From: Cricetomys ansorgei
Taxonomy: Eukaryota > Chordata > Mammalia > Rodentia > Nesomyidae
Direction: 5' to 3'
DNA: 64,000 nt
Assembly: GCA_026225945.1 (NCBI GenBank)
Contig: JAMJFZ010000289.1
Span: 365,001-429,000 of the forward strand
The stretch's first letter is position 1. Every line of letters starts with the position of its first letter. Made by a program: the position numbers and the translations under genes. Of this stretch, positions 1-13,864 are shown piece by piece. The notes beneath the pieces were generated by a model. The model was not told where the DNA came from. It ran no database searches and saw only the letters and a list, made by a program, of their open reading frames with translations.

Positions 1-571
1 GTAACTGCCAAATTACAGTAAACACCAGCGATCACGCTGAACCTACTACAACAGATCATCTGACTCTTCGCTAGAACTCCAAGCAACATTTAATGATTTC
101 TCCTTTGAGGAAAAAGATTAATAGGTATACTAAATTTTGAAGGCTTCATTTAAATACATATTTTGAAATAGACATATTTTGAGATTTCTTAATAAGCTAA
201 AGAGTGTTTCGTCAAAATTCACATTTATTATCCAGATAGGCTGTATTTAATATTCACTTTCCACAAATGTAGCATACCAGCTATATATTTGGTTTCTAAT
301 AATAATATGAAACCATGATGCTTATTTAAATTATATGATAGACTTAAGGCCTAAGCCAAAGCAGAAAGACACAATGAGAAGAACATATTACTTTAGAAAA
401 CAAAAATGCAGGCAGACAATTTAACTCAGGGACTGTTTTCTGAGAGAACTACCTGGGTCTATACTGTTTCCTACTATGTGAAAAAAAATCATTAAAGTTG
501 TTTTAATAGTCCTGAATGAAATCTAGAATTCCATTTTCTCTCTTTACTCTCACTAAGTATAGAAAGGAAAC

Positions 572-650
572 TGGAGGTATAATCAGTAGGATAGTGCTTA
601 GGATGTATTAAGCTCTAAGTTCAATCCCCAGCACCAGGTGGGAAGAAGGA
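572..650 (+). repeat. ID-like SINE
   Basis: The stretch contains an ID/tRNA-Ala-like core (ggaggtataatcagtaggatag…, then gttcaatccccagcacc) and is followed by a purine-rich tail. It is diverged, and the end positions are approximate. Confidence 0.6.
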
Positions 651-745
651 AGGGAGGGAGGAAGGGAGGAAGGAAAAAAGAGAGGGAGGGAGGGAGGGAA
701 GGAGGTAGAGAGGGAGACAGGTAGGGAGGAAGGGAGGGAAGGTTG
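640..745. repeat. (GGAA)/(GGGA)n purine tract
   Basis: About 100 bp of almost pure G/A sequence directly follows the ID-like element and probably expanded from its A-rich tail. Confidence 0.85.
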
Positions 746-903
746 CGGCTCACACCTAAAACAATCCTAGTTTCATCAACAGTGAGCAATTCACACACCA
801 TCCCAAGAATACAATGTACTAGGGACAGATCTGAGTCTTATTGCAATTTCTGTAAAAACAGTGCTTAGGAAAACCCCTGCATTTTTTCAGAGAGTAATAC
901 TTG

Positions 904-1180
904 AAAAAATAAAGTGAGTGTGCTTGTGTGAGTGCGTGCACACGCCTGTATATGTGTGTACACATTTGTGCACGTGCAATGGGAATACAGATGTGCATGT
1001 GTGTGCGTGTGTGTGCATGTATGTGTGTATGCATGTGTGCTTGCATGCATGTGTGTGTGTGTGTGCATGTGTACCTGTGTGGAGGCATATTTCGGGTGTG
1101 TGTACATTCATGCAGGTGTGTACATGCACATTTATTTGTGTGTGTGTGTATGTGTGTGTGTGTGTGTTGGTTCACTTATT
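904..1180. repeat. Impure (TG)n microsatellite
   Basis: Roughly 280 bp of TG/CATG-rich alternating purine-pyrimidine sequence. The His/Thr- or Cys/Val-rich open frames here are artefacts of the dinucleotide repeat. Confidence 0.9.
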
Positions 1181-2579
1181 CTAGGGAAGCACTGTAACAA
1201 TGCAACAACACACACAAGATTGCTTCAGTTGGAATGTGTGTTTGTGTGCATGTGCATTTACATACTCAATAAACAGCACCATTCGAATCATTAAAAACTC
1301 TCAATAAAATTAGCATGTTTCACATTTCTGATCCCTCTGTTATCAACCCATTCACCTGAAGAAAACACAGCGCTAGCCTTGTAAATGAGCGAGGTCACCA
1401 TCTAGCGGTGGTTCTTTGAAATGTCAGCAGCGTGGTTTCTGGAACCCAGAAAATGCTTAAATGAAATGTGTCTAACCTTGAGCACATACAATCAAACTTA
1501 CTTATACATAACATAACATCATATTTTTTAATACTAAGGAAGACTTTAGAGAAAGAGAGAAACTGTCACTAAACATATGGATTCCTAAGATAACTGTTTC
1601 AACTACATAAAATGTAGAGAAGAGAATCCAGATGTTAAAGTGTAAAGTTTGATCAGAATCCGTCAGTGTGGCTAACTAGACAATATATTCGTTTTTGTCT
1701 GCATCACAGAGAGTAAAATGGCTATTTCAATAGATTGTATTACTAGTCAGACCATTCGCTCACCTCCCTGAAAGGGACACACACCCTCCGGTTCTACTGC
1801 ATTCAAGGCTAACCAAAATAAACTGGCAGTGCCCTGTCTGGAGAGAAAAACCTGTGCTTGTCCTGTTAAAATCAGGAGTGTGTGTGGTGCTCGCTCTGTT
1901 CACTGAAATGTAGCTAGGAGGAAAGTGTGGGTTCCGAGTGGACGCAGAACAGCAATGTGTCGACATAGAAACTTCTGCCATAAAACCAACTGTGACCCAG
2001 ATAAAGAACGCCTATCAGCCTCGAGAGCGTAGATCACAGCTGGTGTGGATATGCAAAGGAGTATTCGCCATTGATAGGCTATGAAGCTTCAGAGTGGTTT
2101 GAACATCAACAAACGCAAGGCATCCTGACATACTTCTACACGTGGCCATTTACTCCGGATCTTACGGGCTCCAAAAAGCACATCTAGATCATAGAAAGTC
2201 AGTTTCCAGGCTGACTCAGCAAAGAGTCATCAACACAGACTTGAGTTTTGTTAAACATTAAAGATTACAGCAAGTCACTTGAAGCAAGTCAGTATAGATG
2301 ATACGAATGATATATATCATGTATATACACATATGATGATACTGCTATTTTACATAAAAATGTTGACTATGCACACTGTTAGTCAAAATAAATTTATCTG
2401 TCCAGCTATAATTCATAAGGAGTATGTTTTTCCAAATCTCTCTTAACTTATGTTTACCACATGCGATAATATTTTAAAGTAATTGGTTATCCATAAAGAT
2501 CTGAATATTAAGCATATGTAGAAATTTCTTTTGCCTTCTTAAAACTATAGCATGAGTATAAAGCAAAATGCTGTAATTT

Positions 2580-2738
2580 TTTTGGGGGGGAGGGAGTTCG
2601 AGACAGGGTTTCTCTGTTGTGACTCTGGCTGTCCTGGAACTCACTCTGTAGGCCAGGCTGGCCTCAAACTCATAGAGATCCACCTGCCTCTGCCTCCCGA
2701 GTGCTGGGGTTAATGGTGTGCGCCACCACCACCCAGCA
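2580..2738 (-). repeat. B1 SINE
   Basis: A near full-length B1 in reverse orientation (agacagggtttctctgttg … ccgagtgctgg … cgccaccacc). It carries the ACAACAGAGAA variant at its right end. Confidence 0.92.
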
Positions 2739-3568
2739 TAATGGTGTACTTTAAACATATGTATGATATACACATTGCACGTATATACATTAAGGCATGC
2801 ATTTAAATGAGACGTATACACCAAAGTCATCATAGAAGCACCCTCTCCTCTTCCTATATTTTCAACATAACATGTGTAAACTTTATGTAACTGAAAGCAC
2901 ATTATACACAATTTTGCCAAGCTCAGCTTTTACCACAAAACTTTATATTCCTGTACCGGACGTCATAACAAATAACAGTAGTGATGGAAAAACTCTTTCT
3001 AGAGCCTTCAACTGCACAGTTTAGTAGACAATTACATAACTTTTTTTTATAGTCTCTGTTCTGTACTTTTTTAATATAATTTTCTTTGGGAAAATCCCCT
3101 ATATTTGCATGGTATTTTTCTGGAAATAAGAGAGGTAGTAATAATCCCTTCCAGTGTTCAAAGCATTGCAAAGTCATATTCACTGCATGACTACTTAGTG
3201 TTTAAATGCTACAGTCTCAGTTAAGATTAGTCAGCACGGCAGTCTCTAACAGTCTCTCAGGGAGGGAGACCTCGGTGCAATGTGCCTAAACTTCCAAATA
3301 AAACTTGAGAACGTTAATTAAGTTTTTCCTAGAAATAGAGAAGTATAATTATTCAGAATATGTAGCTCCACATAGAGGTAAAATTACCCCTAAGATGAAT
3401 TAAACACTGTTATTTAATCATGTTAGAATTATGAACATATAATTGGATAATTACCCAAGAGTCTGAGATGCTTAAATTTATACCCATTCCATTAAAAATG
3501 CCATGTTCTAAAGGTACAATAATGGACTACAATTAAACGAAGTATTCCTGAGACAAAACCATCACTGA

Positions 3569-3676
3569 AGCTAGGCATGGTGGCTAAGACAGAAGGGTCC
3601 CCTCAAATTCAAGGCCAGCATTGGCTACATAGTAAACTCCAGGCAAGCCTGGTCTTCAGAGTTAGACTTGCTGAGT
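3569..3676 (+). repeat. Degenerate B1 SINE
   Basis: Recognisable by ctaggcatggtggct and caaggccagcattggctac. Internal parts are deleted. Confidence 0.7.
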
Positions 3677-3789
3677 CTTAAGTTAATAAGAAATAAGACA
3701 ATTATATTCAGATAATGATTAATTATTTTAACCCACTAACTTATAATGTAGTGGAATCCAGTTTAAAATTGTGCCCATCAAAACACCAA

Positions 3790-4015
3790 AGCTGCAAAGA
3801 TAGCTCAGCAATTAAGAGCACTACTTTTGCAAAGGACTCAGGTGTGAATCCCAGCACCCACATGGCAGCTCACAGCCAAATGTCTGTAACTCCAGTACCA
3901 GGGGCTCCAACATCCTCTTCTGGCCTCTGTGGGTACCAGGAACATATGTAGAACAAAGACATGCATACACACAAAACACCTACATGCATAAAATAGATAA
4001 ATTTTTAAAACACGA
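3790..4015 (+). repeat. B2/B3 SINE
   Basis: The tRNA-like head (gatagctcagcaattaagagc), the middle (ctgtaactccagtaccaggggc, shortened here) and an A-rich tail with AATAGATAAA are all visible. Confidence 0.85.
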
Positions 4016-4107
4016 AAATATCTTCATAATCAACAGTAGACTAAAAAATAAATTTAAATAATTTTATAATGAAGAAAAATAGCATTCTCTTCCTCGATAA
4101 ACATCTC

Positions 4108-4290
4108 TGGGGTCAGTCCCTAGCTCTGCAACCTGAGGTAAGTTACATGGTCTGTGTTTCAGTTCTTCATCCTAAACTATAGATGATCCAGTTTGTCCCG
4201 AGATTATTTTAAAGATTAAATGAGATATTACCTGAAAATTACTTAGCATAATTAAATCTTAGGAAATATATGCTAGCTATTTTTATGCAA
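4108..4290 (+). repeat. MIR SINE relic
   Basis: The MIR core order is visible: ctctgcaacctgaggtaagttac, then ttcagttcttcatc, then gattaaatgagat. This is an ancient mammalian element. Confidence 0.75.
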
Positions 4291-4994
4291 CGTTAAGAAC
4301 AAATGCTAACAGAATTGACATGGTCTCTGAAGCCTTGACCTCAAAGTTCTAAATTTACGAAGAGCCTCCACTATGGTTGAAAATGAAACAAACCACTGGG
4401 CAAATGCAAGATAATGGAAGTTATTAAGATTGCACATTCATGATACATCTAATATTTTAGCATATTGCTCATTCTATTAATCACAGAAAATTCTTTAAAG
4501 AAAATAAAGATAAAAACCAGATTCAATCCTGCAGACTATATGTGGCCATATGGTACATTAATGCCATTTGTAGAAACTTGAGAGCCCTGGTGTCCAGGCA
4601 GAAATGCATAATTCAAATGAAAATGTAACTTCGTGAAAAGATGGCTGGCACTCAGGTCACTTGCCAGTCACAACTAAGTCAGTCAAACTGAAGAAAGGGT
4701 CTGAGAAGTGGGAAACACACGTGGAAGCCCAGCATAGACCCATTCGGGTCATCACATCTCACAATCAGAAGTTTAACCAGGGGAAATCTATCTAGATCCC
4801 CGCTGTGGCGAAAGGGGAGAGATCCCAGGGGGAGCTGATTAGAGCTATCCTGAGGAGCACTCTTGTGGGTGGGGCTTCTTTACAGACAGCAGAGCAAGCG
4901 AGAGGGTCCCAGCAGGGGGCAGAAAAAGAAACCAAAACCCAAATTCCCTAATAACCTCTAACTGTAAAGGACTTTAACACTGAAACAGAAAACT

Positions 4995-5065
4995 AGGGAG
5001 AGGGACGGAGGGGGAGAGAGAAAGGGGGAGGGGAGGAGGGAGGGGAAGGGGAGGAGGGGAGAGTG
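4995..5065. repeat. (GGGGA)n purine tract
   Basis: A G/A-only tract of about 70 bp. Confidence 0.85.
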
Positions 5066-6759
5066 CACGCACAGACAAGCCAGCCAGAAGTCCTATACAG
5101 TGACATTCAGACTGCCAGGAAAATATGACTCCGAACATTCTTAAAGGCAGTCTTGTAGGCCATTGACGGCTTTGGCACACTTCAAGATAAAGCGGCTACT
5201 TTGTGGTTGACTCAATAATATAACAACTGTCTCTCGGGAATCCGGATTTTATAAGAACCTTCTCTATTTCTGAGAGAAAATCAGAAAACAAGGCTCAGAG
5301 CTCACTGAAATACACTGTACGCAGGCATATGTGTGGAACGTCAACTATTTATATAAGGATCCCATTTTTCTTCCAAAACATAAGCCGATCAATCTTTTCT
5401 TCTGCACTATAGATTCCAGGGTCATGGCCGGAGATGTTTATTAGTATAATTACAATGTAGAAATAAATCCACTAAGCCTCCAGCCCGAGGTTTCATACGT
5501 TAATAGAAATAGAAGATTAAGGAAATTGCCAGGCTTCTTCAGTTCCCAGACGCTATGGCGTTCCCGGCGAGGCTCTCTCCTGCTGAGGATCGTCCCGTCT
5601 ACTTTACATTTGGCCTCCAAAAATACTTGCCAGATGCAGTTTTGTGATTTAAAAAATTAAGATACTTCCCTTTTTCCTTCTGTTTAGAACAAAAGGAAAT
5701 AAATCATTCTGTTATGGTATTGTTCACTATGTAAACTGCATGGCTGTACATAGAGTATACTCTTAAAATGATTTTAAATTTGGAAACATGAAGACATGGC
5801 CTAAGGCAGAGGTAGAAAGTGGCAAAACTATGGAACAGTGAGAAAGAACTCATTTAGGATGTAATGAATCCCAAACATTAAAGGCTCTCAACAGGCTCTC
5901 TGTTTAACTTCTAAGTCCTCAGGAGCCTATGCAATTCTTAAACAGAGTTTGACATCGGCTTTGTACGAACTGTAAACATACAGAATAGCAACAGGTTCCA
6001 CTGGCCTCCCATCCACAATGGTTTCACGTGGTAATCCCTGGTAATGAGCAGAGGATCCAAATTTCAAAGAAAATAACAAACTGTGGTCAAAGCCTGGGTG
6101 CACCACGCCCGTGAGAAGGCAAAGGGCATCAGGTGAAAACGCAGAATTCCTGGACCCTGACCTTTTTTTTCAGTGAGATCTTTAAAACTGCCAGAACCTA
6201 CTTGGCCTGTCCAGACAGCTGTGTAGGCTATTGTTTGTTTGGGAAAGTCTCTTTTTAGTGTATTTTCGTTTTAATAAGCAGCTTTTCTCGCTGAAATAGC
6301 ATACGAATTACGATACTGTTGAGACGGTTTACGAACCCTTTGTTGGTTACAGCAGACCTGGGTGTGTTTGAGGCTAAAGCAAATCTCAACAGGTGACCTA
6401 GAGCTACTGAGTCTTTCAGGTCTTGCCCTTTAGAACGACAAAGACGCTTTCTTGTAAGAACGTTAGCTTAAACCAGATCTTCTACGGATGCCTTGGTAAC
6501 TTGCGAAATGCAAAACTGTCCCAGCGGCCCTCCAGCGAGGCTCCAGCTGTGAGATGTGCTTGAGGAGCACTACAGTAAACCGCAGAAGTGTGTAGGGACC
6601 CCGGCCCCTCAGCCAAGGAGAACAGACTGCCAGTACCACCTTCCCGATCTCCATGACTGTTTCAGTGTCGCTCATTCAGTGGTCTGCTTCTTCTTTTGAT
6701 ATTCTCCATCACCATGACACGGGTCACTATGTGAGCATGCATCACATGAATCTCTTTTT

Positions 6760-7140
6760 TTTCTCCTTTATCTTCTTTTAAAACTTTTTCTCCCATATAA
6801 TGCATCCCAATACCCTTCCTCCTTCCCTCCAACCCTCCAAGCTCCCCCCATCTTCCCTATCCCCCAGATCTAACCCCCATCCTCCCACTCCCACCCCTAC
6901 CTTTCCCCAAGGAAGAGCAGTCCTCCCAGGGTTACTGCTCAAACACAGCAAGATGGAACCAGATCAGGCACAATTCTCTACTTCAGGGTTAGACTAGGCA
7001 ACCCAGTAGGGGGAGAAGGGTCTCAAAGGCAGGCAAGAGCTTCAGAGGCACTCTCCTCTACTCCACTCTGCATGAGTTCTGCAAGAGCACCAGGCCAGGA
7101 AACCTCAAGACATATTTGGGGGACCCAGTGGCTTCCATGT
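6760..7140 (-). repeat. L1 fragment, antisense (Lx-like)
   Basis: The C-rich stretch with cccccagatctaacccccatcc and the later gcaacccagtaggggg motif resemble the reverse complement of a rodent L1 3' region. It is diverged and lacks open frames. Confidence 0.6.
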
Positions 7141-8424
7141 CTGCCACTTTGGGCTGAATTCCCATCAGAGAAAACACATTATAAACAAACTTATAGCTTA
7201 ATGTTTTAGACCTTTAATATAGTAGCTAACTTTCATATCCCTTCATTTATCCAAGCCCAAATCTCCGAATCTTTCCTCTCATCTCTGTCTTACCATTTTA
7301 GTACATTTCAGGATGTATTCTAACTTCAGGCATAGTTTGGCTCTCTGAACTTCTTCAAAGTGCACTTGACCACACTTCCATCAGGTGATCATGAATCCTT
7401 TTTCTGGCTAATTCCTCAAAGGAAAAAAGTGCAAATGGACTACTCTCATTTTCCATTCACACATGAAATGCAATAAACAGAGTAGGCATCTTAAGAGTAT
7501 ACACATCTAAATACATTACCCATTCCGGTGTTTACAAACAGAGAGAACTTGGTCAAATTACTAACGTCCGTGTCTCACTTAACTTCCTAATCTACAAAAG
7601 AAAATTACGTTGCCTCTATATGATCTATTCGTGTGAATGCTGTAAACGATAATCTGTCTGAGGTGTCCCTTAGAAAGCAGACACTTGGTAAACAGAAGTG
7701 CTTCCTACTTGTCACATGAAATCCGATTACTCCCATAATTCTCCTTGCTGAGCGAGTGCTCTAAATGGCAGGGGCAGTTCCCAGTTTCTTCTGGATGCCA
7801 AAAGAAAGTTCGCCTGTAAACTAAGGATCCATAAACATGTGGAACCAAAATATGCTAATTCTCTTACCTGCCCTGTGACTTTAGAAGAAGAAAAACTTCA
7901 TATAGGAAAAATTTGTTTTAAAGTATAACCACTAGCTCCCTATATCTTTTTTTTACAAATAATATCTGGGTTTCTGTAGCTCTCTCCACTTCTATGGCAC
8001 TCCTCCGCATCCCACCTACACATGCAAACCCTTGTTTCTCTGAGTTCAGCGATAGCTGTTTTTAAAAGTCTTTTATTTGAAAACTAATCTTCTTTTAGAG
8101 TTTCTACATATAAAACAAGACTGGATGATACACAGAAGCATTTAACAACTTTCCAATGGACTCAAAGCCACTATTTCTGATCCGTGGCTATAAGACATTC
8201 CTGAAGTGTCTCCATGAATTCTTAGCATCTGTGTGATTTCTCAGGCCTCATTTCCCTGCTTCCTCTTTATCCTCGGGCCTTCCCAAGGCTTCTGATCTTT
8301 CGTTCACGCCCTCAAGACATGTTATTACCTTCTTCACAGTTGCTACTCTCATCAGCTTTATATCTCCTCACTCACATGTATGACCATCTCAAATTAAAAT
8401 GAAAACCCAAATCATAATCTTTCA

Positions 8425-8540
8425 CCCGGGTCCGATGCCCTCTTCTAGCCTCCATGGGCATGCACACATGGCATACATATATTCATACATACATTCACAC
8501 ATACACATAAGTAATAAAAAAATTAAATAAACAAACATTG
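8425..8540 (+). repeat. B2/B3 SINE, 3' half
   Basis: Starts inside the element at gtccgatgccctcttctagc and ends in an AATAAA-containing A-rich tail. Confidence 0.8.
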
Positions 8541-9139
8541 TAGTTCTGCAACTAATTCAAAAAGATCTGAAGTCCAGTTCAGGGTAACACTTGATCTCTG
8601 TACCAAACTCTATGTCAGATACAGGGAGACTGTCTTCAAACTGGAGTATGTGTTGAAGATTTATACAGAAAGAGAAAACTTTATTATCCAGAAGTGTTTG
8701 AAAACAAAGATACAGTATAAGACAGGAATAAACCGATGTACAGGAAACAAAAATGAATCAGAAGACTGTGCTCAGAACAGCCATCCACAACCTCTCATTC
8801 CCCCAGTCACAGAGAACCCACTTCAAACGCAGAAGCTCGGGGGACGGGGTGGGAGCTTTACTTCACAAAACAAAACAAACTCAAACAAAACCTGGAAGAG
8901 TTCTCTTAGGGATAAATAAGCAACTAGCTCTGAAGGCTGGTGCCAACGAGGAGGCTTGCACACTTGTTAGGGGTCACCCACAGCTTATAAGCAAATTCAC
9001 AGCCCATTAACTCTAAAGCAAACCAATCAGTCACCAAGACTTGCCTACATACAGAGGACCTCTAATTAGGTTTCCTTTTCCTTCATTCTTAAATGTGAAT
9101 GCCCCCCAAAAAACTTTCAATAAATGTGAGGAAAGCTTT

Positions 9140-9450
9140 TGTTCCAGTTACTAGGACTACATAACACATTATTCCAAAATGTAACGGTGTCAAACTACTG
9201 TTTGTTAGGGTCATGCGCATTCAATCCATCAGAGCACGGGACAGAGCACACTGCTGTACTCTGCTCCCTGGTATGTGCAGCCTGGCTGGAGGCCAGAGTG
9301 TGCAACATCTGGAGGGTCATTCCCACATCTGGCTGATGGTGGTGGTTTGTTGCATTAGACCTTAGCTAGGCTATTAGCTGAACACATGCACTCATAGTTC
9401 ACTGTGTGACTCCAACATTCTCAGAGAATCATAGCTAAATTCCAACAAAG
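9140..9450. repeat. Old mammalian repeat, family uncertain
   Basis: gttactaggactacataacac… and later parts resemble an old mammalian MaLR/MER-type repeat in reverse. The family cannot be named with confidence. Confidence 0.35.
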
Positions 9451-9512
9451 AAGAGACAGACAAGAGCAGAGAAAGAGAGGGAAGGAGAGGAAAGGAAAGC
9501 AGAGAAGGATAT
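9449..9512. repeat. GA-rich purine tract
   Basis: About 60 bp of mostly G/A sequence. Confidence 0.7.
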
Positions 9513-10644
9513 CAAATAGTAAGAATACAAATTAAGCTTTTTAGGATGCATTCTCAAAAGCCAGGTTGTGTTATTTCATTATTAACCCACACAAATTCAA
9601 AAAAGGGAAACAGGCGCTGTATCACAAAAGGAGGATGGAAGGTTCTGGAAACTCTTGTGGGATCACAAATATTGCTGTGGTTGGTTTTTGTTTTGTTTTT
9701 TGTTTGTTTGTTTTTTTGAATATATTCTTCCATACTATCCAACACGAAAGAAGAGAATCAACAGAAATAAATGGAAAGATGACATAGATATCACAAAGGA
9801 AAGAGTATTCAGGGACCCGAAGGAAATGCATTTGTTTATCGTTTGCTAAACACAGAGTAGCAGACTACAACTTAAGAAGAAACAAACTATTTTTTAAAGA
9901 TGCTATATAAAAGAACAATACAATTAAAAAATGGCAACCAATATAAAACATCTCAGTAGAAATTCTAAAGAGAAACTCAGATTTGACAAATCTAAAAAAG
10001 AAGAACTAAATACATAAACACAAAGACACACAAGAGTCACAGAAGACCAAGAGCTCAAACATATGGGCCGTCAGGGAGAATTTCATACTTGCACCATGAT
10101 ACAACTTACAATTTATATTTATCAGATGTGAGGTAATTATGAGGATTACAGTGTTTGCATCATTAACAAAACTCAAGATCTTCCTGAGGATCCATAGGGC
10201 TGACAGCCACCTTGCCTTTACATCATCAGAGAGATACTCTCTGAATTCACGGTAAGGCGAGTGGTGAGCCTGCTGCCGGGTCTCTTTACTCCCTGCCTGT
10301 GTTTTTTGTTACCAGTCACATAATTGGTATTTTTAAGGGAAAAGGCTTTAGCGATTTGAATTCTAAAAACATGGCATATTGGAGGTTGTACTTCCGATAG
10401 CATCAACTGGAAAAATATTCTCTGAGATTCAGTCATGGAAGGGGAAGAGGAAACATTCGATTTAGTTCTTCTTACACTCTTACAAATTAAATCTACATAT
10501 TTAAAAATCTATATAGTACAATACATAATATGTGCTATATATAAATTATGGTGTTACATATAGCATATAAACATACATTATAAAATGTAAACTTGTGTAG
10601 TATATATATGTGTCTACTTACAATTGGATATAAGCATGTGTAGA

Positions 10645-10672
10645 AGTGTGTGTGTGTGTGTGTGTGTGTGTG
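10645..10672. repeat. (TG)n microsatellite
   Basis: A pure TG run of about 14 units. Confidence 0.95.
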
Positions 10673-10691
10673 AATATAATGTAAAGATGGA

Positions 10692-10785
10692 ATGCTAGTT
10701 TGCTGATCTGGGTCTATACCTCAGGAGTACAGCACGTGCCTGGCATGCAGGAGGCCTGGGGTCCACGGCCCAACAGGAAAAAAGG
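10692..10785 (+). repeat. ID-like SINE
   Basis: A tRNA-derived ID core (tacctcaggagtacagcacgtgcc … gcaggaggcctggggtcc) ends in an A-rich stretch. Confidence 0.7.
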
Positions 10786-11716
10786 AGGAGCCAGTATCTC
10801 CTGTTTTGTTTTGTTTTGTTTTCATTTAAAAAGTTATAGTTCTGATTATAAGTTGTACAAATTCTTGTAAAGCTCGTAAGTAATTTCTGTGCTGTTCAGG
10901 CTGGTCAATTATGAAGTGGTTAGGGGGCTCAGCACTTCTGGGCTTGCTGCTGAAGATCAAGCGATTAAGAGGCTTATCGAGAAAATCGTGTTCATTGCTG
11001 TTAGGTTTTCTGCAAGTGGTCAATATCTGAGGAGCAATATGCTATGCAAACATTTTCCTTACTCTATCAAGCAAATGTTCTTACAACATGCAAAAAATAC
11101 ATTGTGTTTATCAAGTCTCCCTTTAGATAAGTCTAAAGTATTCTTTTTTCAAACATAAAATATGAAGGTCTCCTGGAATAATCAATCAGAATTATAATTT
11201 CTCAGCATAAAAAATCCTTAGAGGCATGAAGAGCTGAAAGAGAGTGAAGCTTGTCAGGTGACACAGCCGAAATGTTTAGCTTCTGTGTAAGGCAGCTCCC
11301 TCCTGTGTACTGCTCAGGTCTCTGAGATTACCTTAGCTTCGCTTCTGCAGAGATGGCACTCATCTGAGTGTGCTGTGACTGTCGACCAAAATAATGTCTT
11401 TGTATCGTGTTGATCTGAGTACGCATGCTCAATGACACTGTTTCTCTTTTCTCAAAAAACCCTAAAATAACTGACTGCATAAAAATATATGAACAAAAAA
11501 AACATCTATAGGAAAAACACATTGCTCCTCTTCTCGGTTAACGCAAAACAAGACAACAGGCTTTTCTGACCTGGCAATGGCTCCTGATTTTGATTTGTTG
11601 TTGCCAGTATTGTAATAATGACACATAATAATACCTAATGCTGATAAGTATGGACTTATACGGGTGCTCTTATACATACAAAGAAAAATACTGGGCTGAA
11701 GAAAAGCCCTATCCCA

Positions 11717-11939
11717 CAGTCGCTCTCAACCTTCCTGGGGCTGCGACCCTTTGATACAGTTCCTCATGTGTGGTGACCCCCAACCATAAAATAATTTTTG
11801 TTGCTACTTCATAACTGTAATTTTGCTACTCTTATGAATCATAATGTAGATAACTGACATGCAGATGGTCTTAGGTGACCCCTGTGAAAGGGTCATTAGA
11901 CCCCCAAAGGAGTCATGACCCACAGGTTGAGAACTACTG
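11717..11939 (-). mobile_element. URR1-like non-autonomous hAT transposon
   Basis: The 223-bp element has imperfect terminal inverted repeats (cagtcgctctcaacc … ggttgagaactactg). Its inside (ggggctgcgaccctttgat … gtggtgacccccaaccata) is typical of the rodent URR1 family. No clear 8-bp target duplication remains. It cannot encode a transposase. Confidence 0.85.
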
Positions 11940-12079
11940 CTTTAAAGAAAAAAAAACATACAAACTTTGAAACGCCAGTGTCTCTGACTCAGTAACTCTC
12001 CTGCTTGAGAGCACTTTTCTGAGTATACAATCAATGATGCAGTCAAGAAAGAGTTGTGTGATGCTTATCTGAAGTGCCC

Positions 12080-12190
12080 GTTTTGTTTGAGACAGTAATC
12101 ACTATGTAGAGCAGGCTGGACTTGAAGTCACAGAGATTTGCCTGCCTCTGCCCACCAAGTGCTGGAATCAAAGACATGAGCACAACACTA
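12080..12190 (-). repeat. Truncated B1 SINE
   Basis: Reverse B1 with tgtttgagacagtaatcac, agatttgcctgcctctgccc and gtgctggaatcaaag. Confidence 0.8.
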
Positions 12191-12327
12191 ACTGTATCAG
12201 ACATTTTTTTAAAGTTATTTCCTTTATTTTTGAGATTACAATATAGTCAGATAATTTTACCTTACCTTTCTTCCCTCCAAATCCTTCCATATACCTTCCT
12301 ACTATTTCAAATCCATGGCTTCTTTTG

Positions 12328-12332
<5 letters not shown>

Positions 12333-12360
<28 letters not shown>
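12333..12360. repeat. (GA)14 microsatellite
   Basis: A pure 28-nt AG run. Confidence 0.97.
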
Positions 12361-13864
12361 TCCTAAATACATTAGTACAACCTGCTCGGTCTGTGTAGTG
12401 TGACTTATACATTTGTTTGTGCGTATCTTTTTAGGGCTGACCATTTCGTATTGAATAATTAGAAGCTGCGCTCTGAAGTTTTATTAGTGAAAAATGCTAC
12501 AACCTGAATATTCACCAACAGGAAGATAATTAAATACATGGTAGCACATTCACGAGACAGAGTATCGCATGAATGTATTTTTGAAGGATTTACAATGTTT
12601 TTATTTTGTTATTAAAAAAGTAAGTTTTAAGTAATCCTAATAAGTGTTTCTAAATGGCAAACCCATAAATCCAGCTGCTACAAGACCATCCTTAACTCAT
12701 TTCCCTAATATCTACCGACATCATGAAAAAAAATCTCTAAATTTTACCTTCCAAATACAAAGCAGAACCATGGCACCTTTGCGCCAGGATGAGGCTTTGA
12801 CAGTACAGATGAAAACAGTACCTCCTGTGCCTAGGAAACAGAATACAAAAGACAGCACACCTCCAAGGTGACTTGGGAATTTTTTTAATACCGGCCATGT
12901 ACAAACAGTAAATGGGATTGCATAAATCCACTTTTGTTTATTTTTGTTTATTAATTTTTGTGTATTAATTCTTATAGTAAGCATGCTTGGTTACAAAAGA
13001 CAAGTTAGGGCGCCTGTAAAGCAATTACACAAAGTTCAGTTGAACCATAAGATATGAAACAAACATTTTTAGAACGTAACCTAATCAAAGTACCCAATCA
13101 GGAAGTGATGGTTATGAATTCAATTAACAACTGACTGCGGACAAATTTAAGCATAGAAAAGAGTAATTAGTTACCTAAGAAAATACATATTCTGAAAACA
13201 ACATGTCCTAAATTTAAACTAAATGGTCAGTATAATACGTTGGTGTGTGTTTTTCTGTTGTTCAGGCTATCAAAAATGAGGAAGACAGTTTATGGATCTT
13301 TTAGCTTCTAAATTGAATTTTATGCTAAGCTATTTCTTATAACAGGATATGAACGCAGGTGCTTTCTTAATTCTTCTTCCTTGACCTTCGAATATAATTG
13401 ACAACCCTGTGGGGCTCAACAGTCTAACCCATTAGGAAGATAAAAACATATGGGATTAAAGTAAAAAGTGGTAAGACTTTTAAATTAAGTAATGAAGTTA
13501 ATAAACCTACTCTGTGAAAATGAACTGTATGATAGACATTAGTTACTATTATACTTGGGGTGTGTCCATTAAAGGATGCTGAAATTGCTTCATATATTTG
13601 TATTCTCATCAGCATATATTCATTGGACACAGTACTGGCTTACATAAGGATATTTTCACACAAGTATATAAATCACTTTTGGGTGCATACTCTCTTACCC
13701 TCTTCTTTCTCCTCCAGACATCTCCCCTTTATTTCCATATGGTGTTACTTCTAATTTCATGTAAAATTTATATATTCAATAGATATACCTATATATATAC
13801 TTATGTCTACTAAATATATATTCATATATAATGTATGTATGTATAAAATTATGAATATGTTCAA

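Noticed and set aside
819..1294. Several overlapping His/Thr- or Cys/Val-rich frames
   Set aside because: All come from the impure (TG)n tract; no splice sites or conserved protein are visible.
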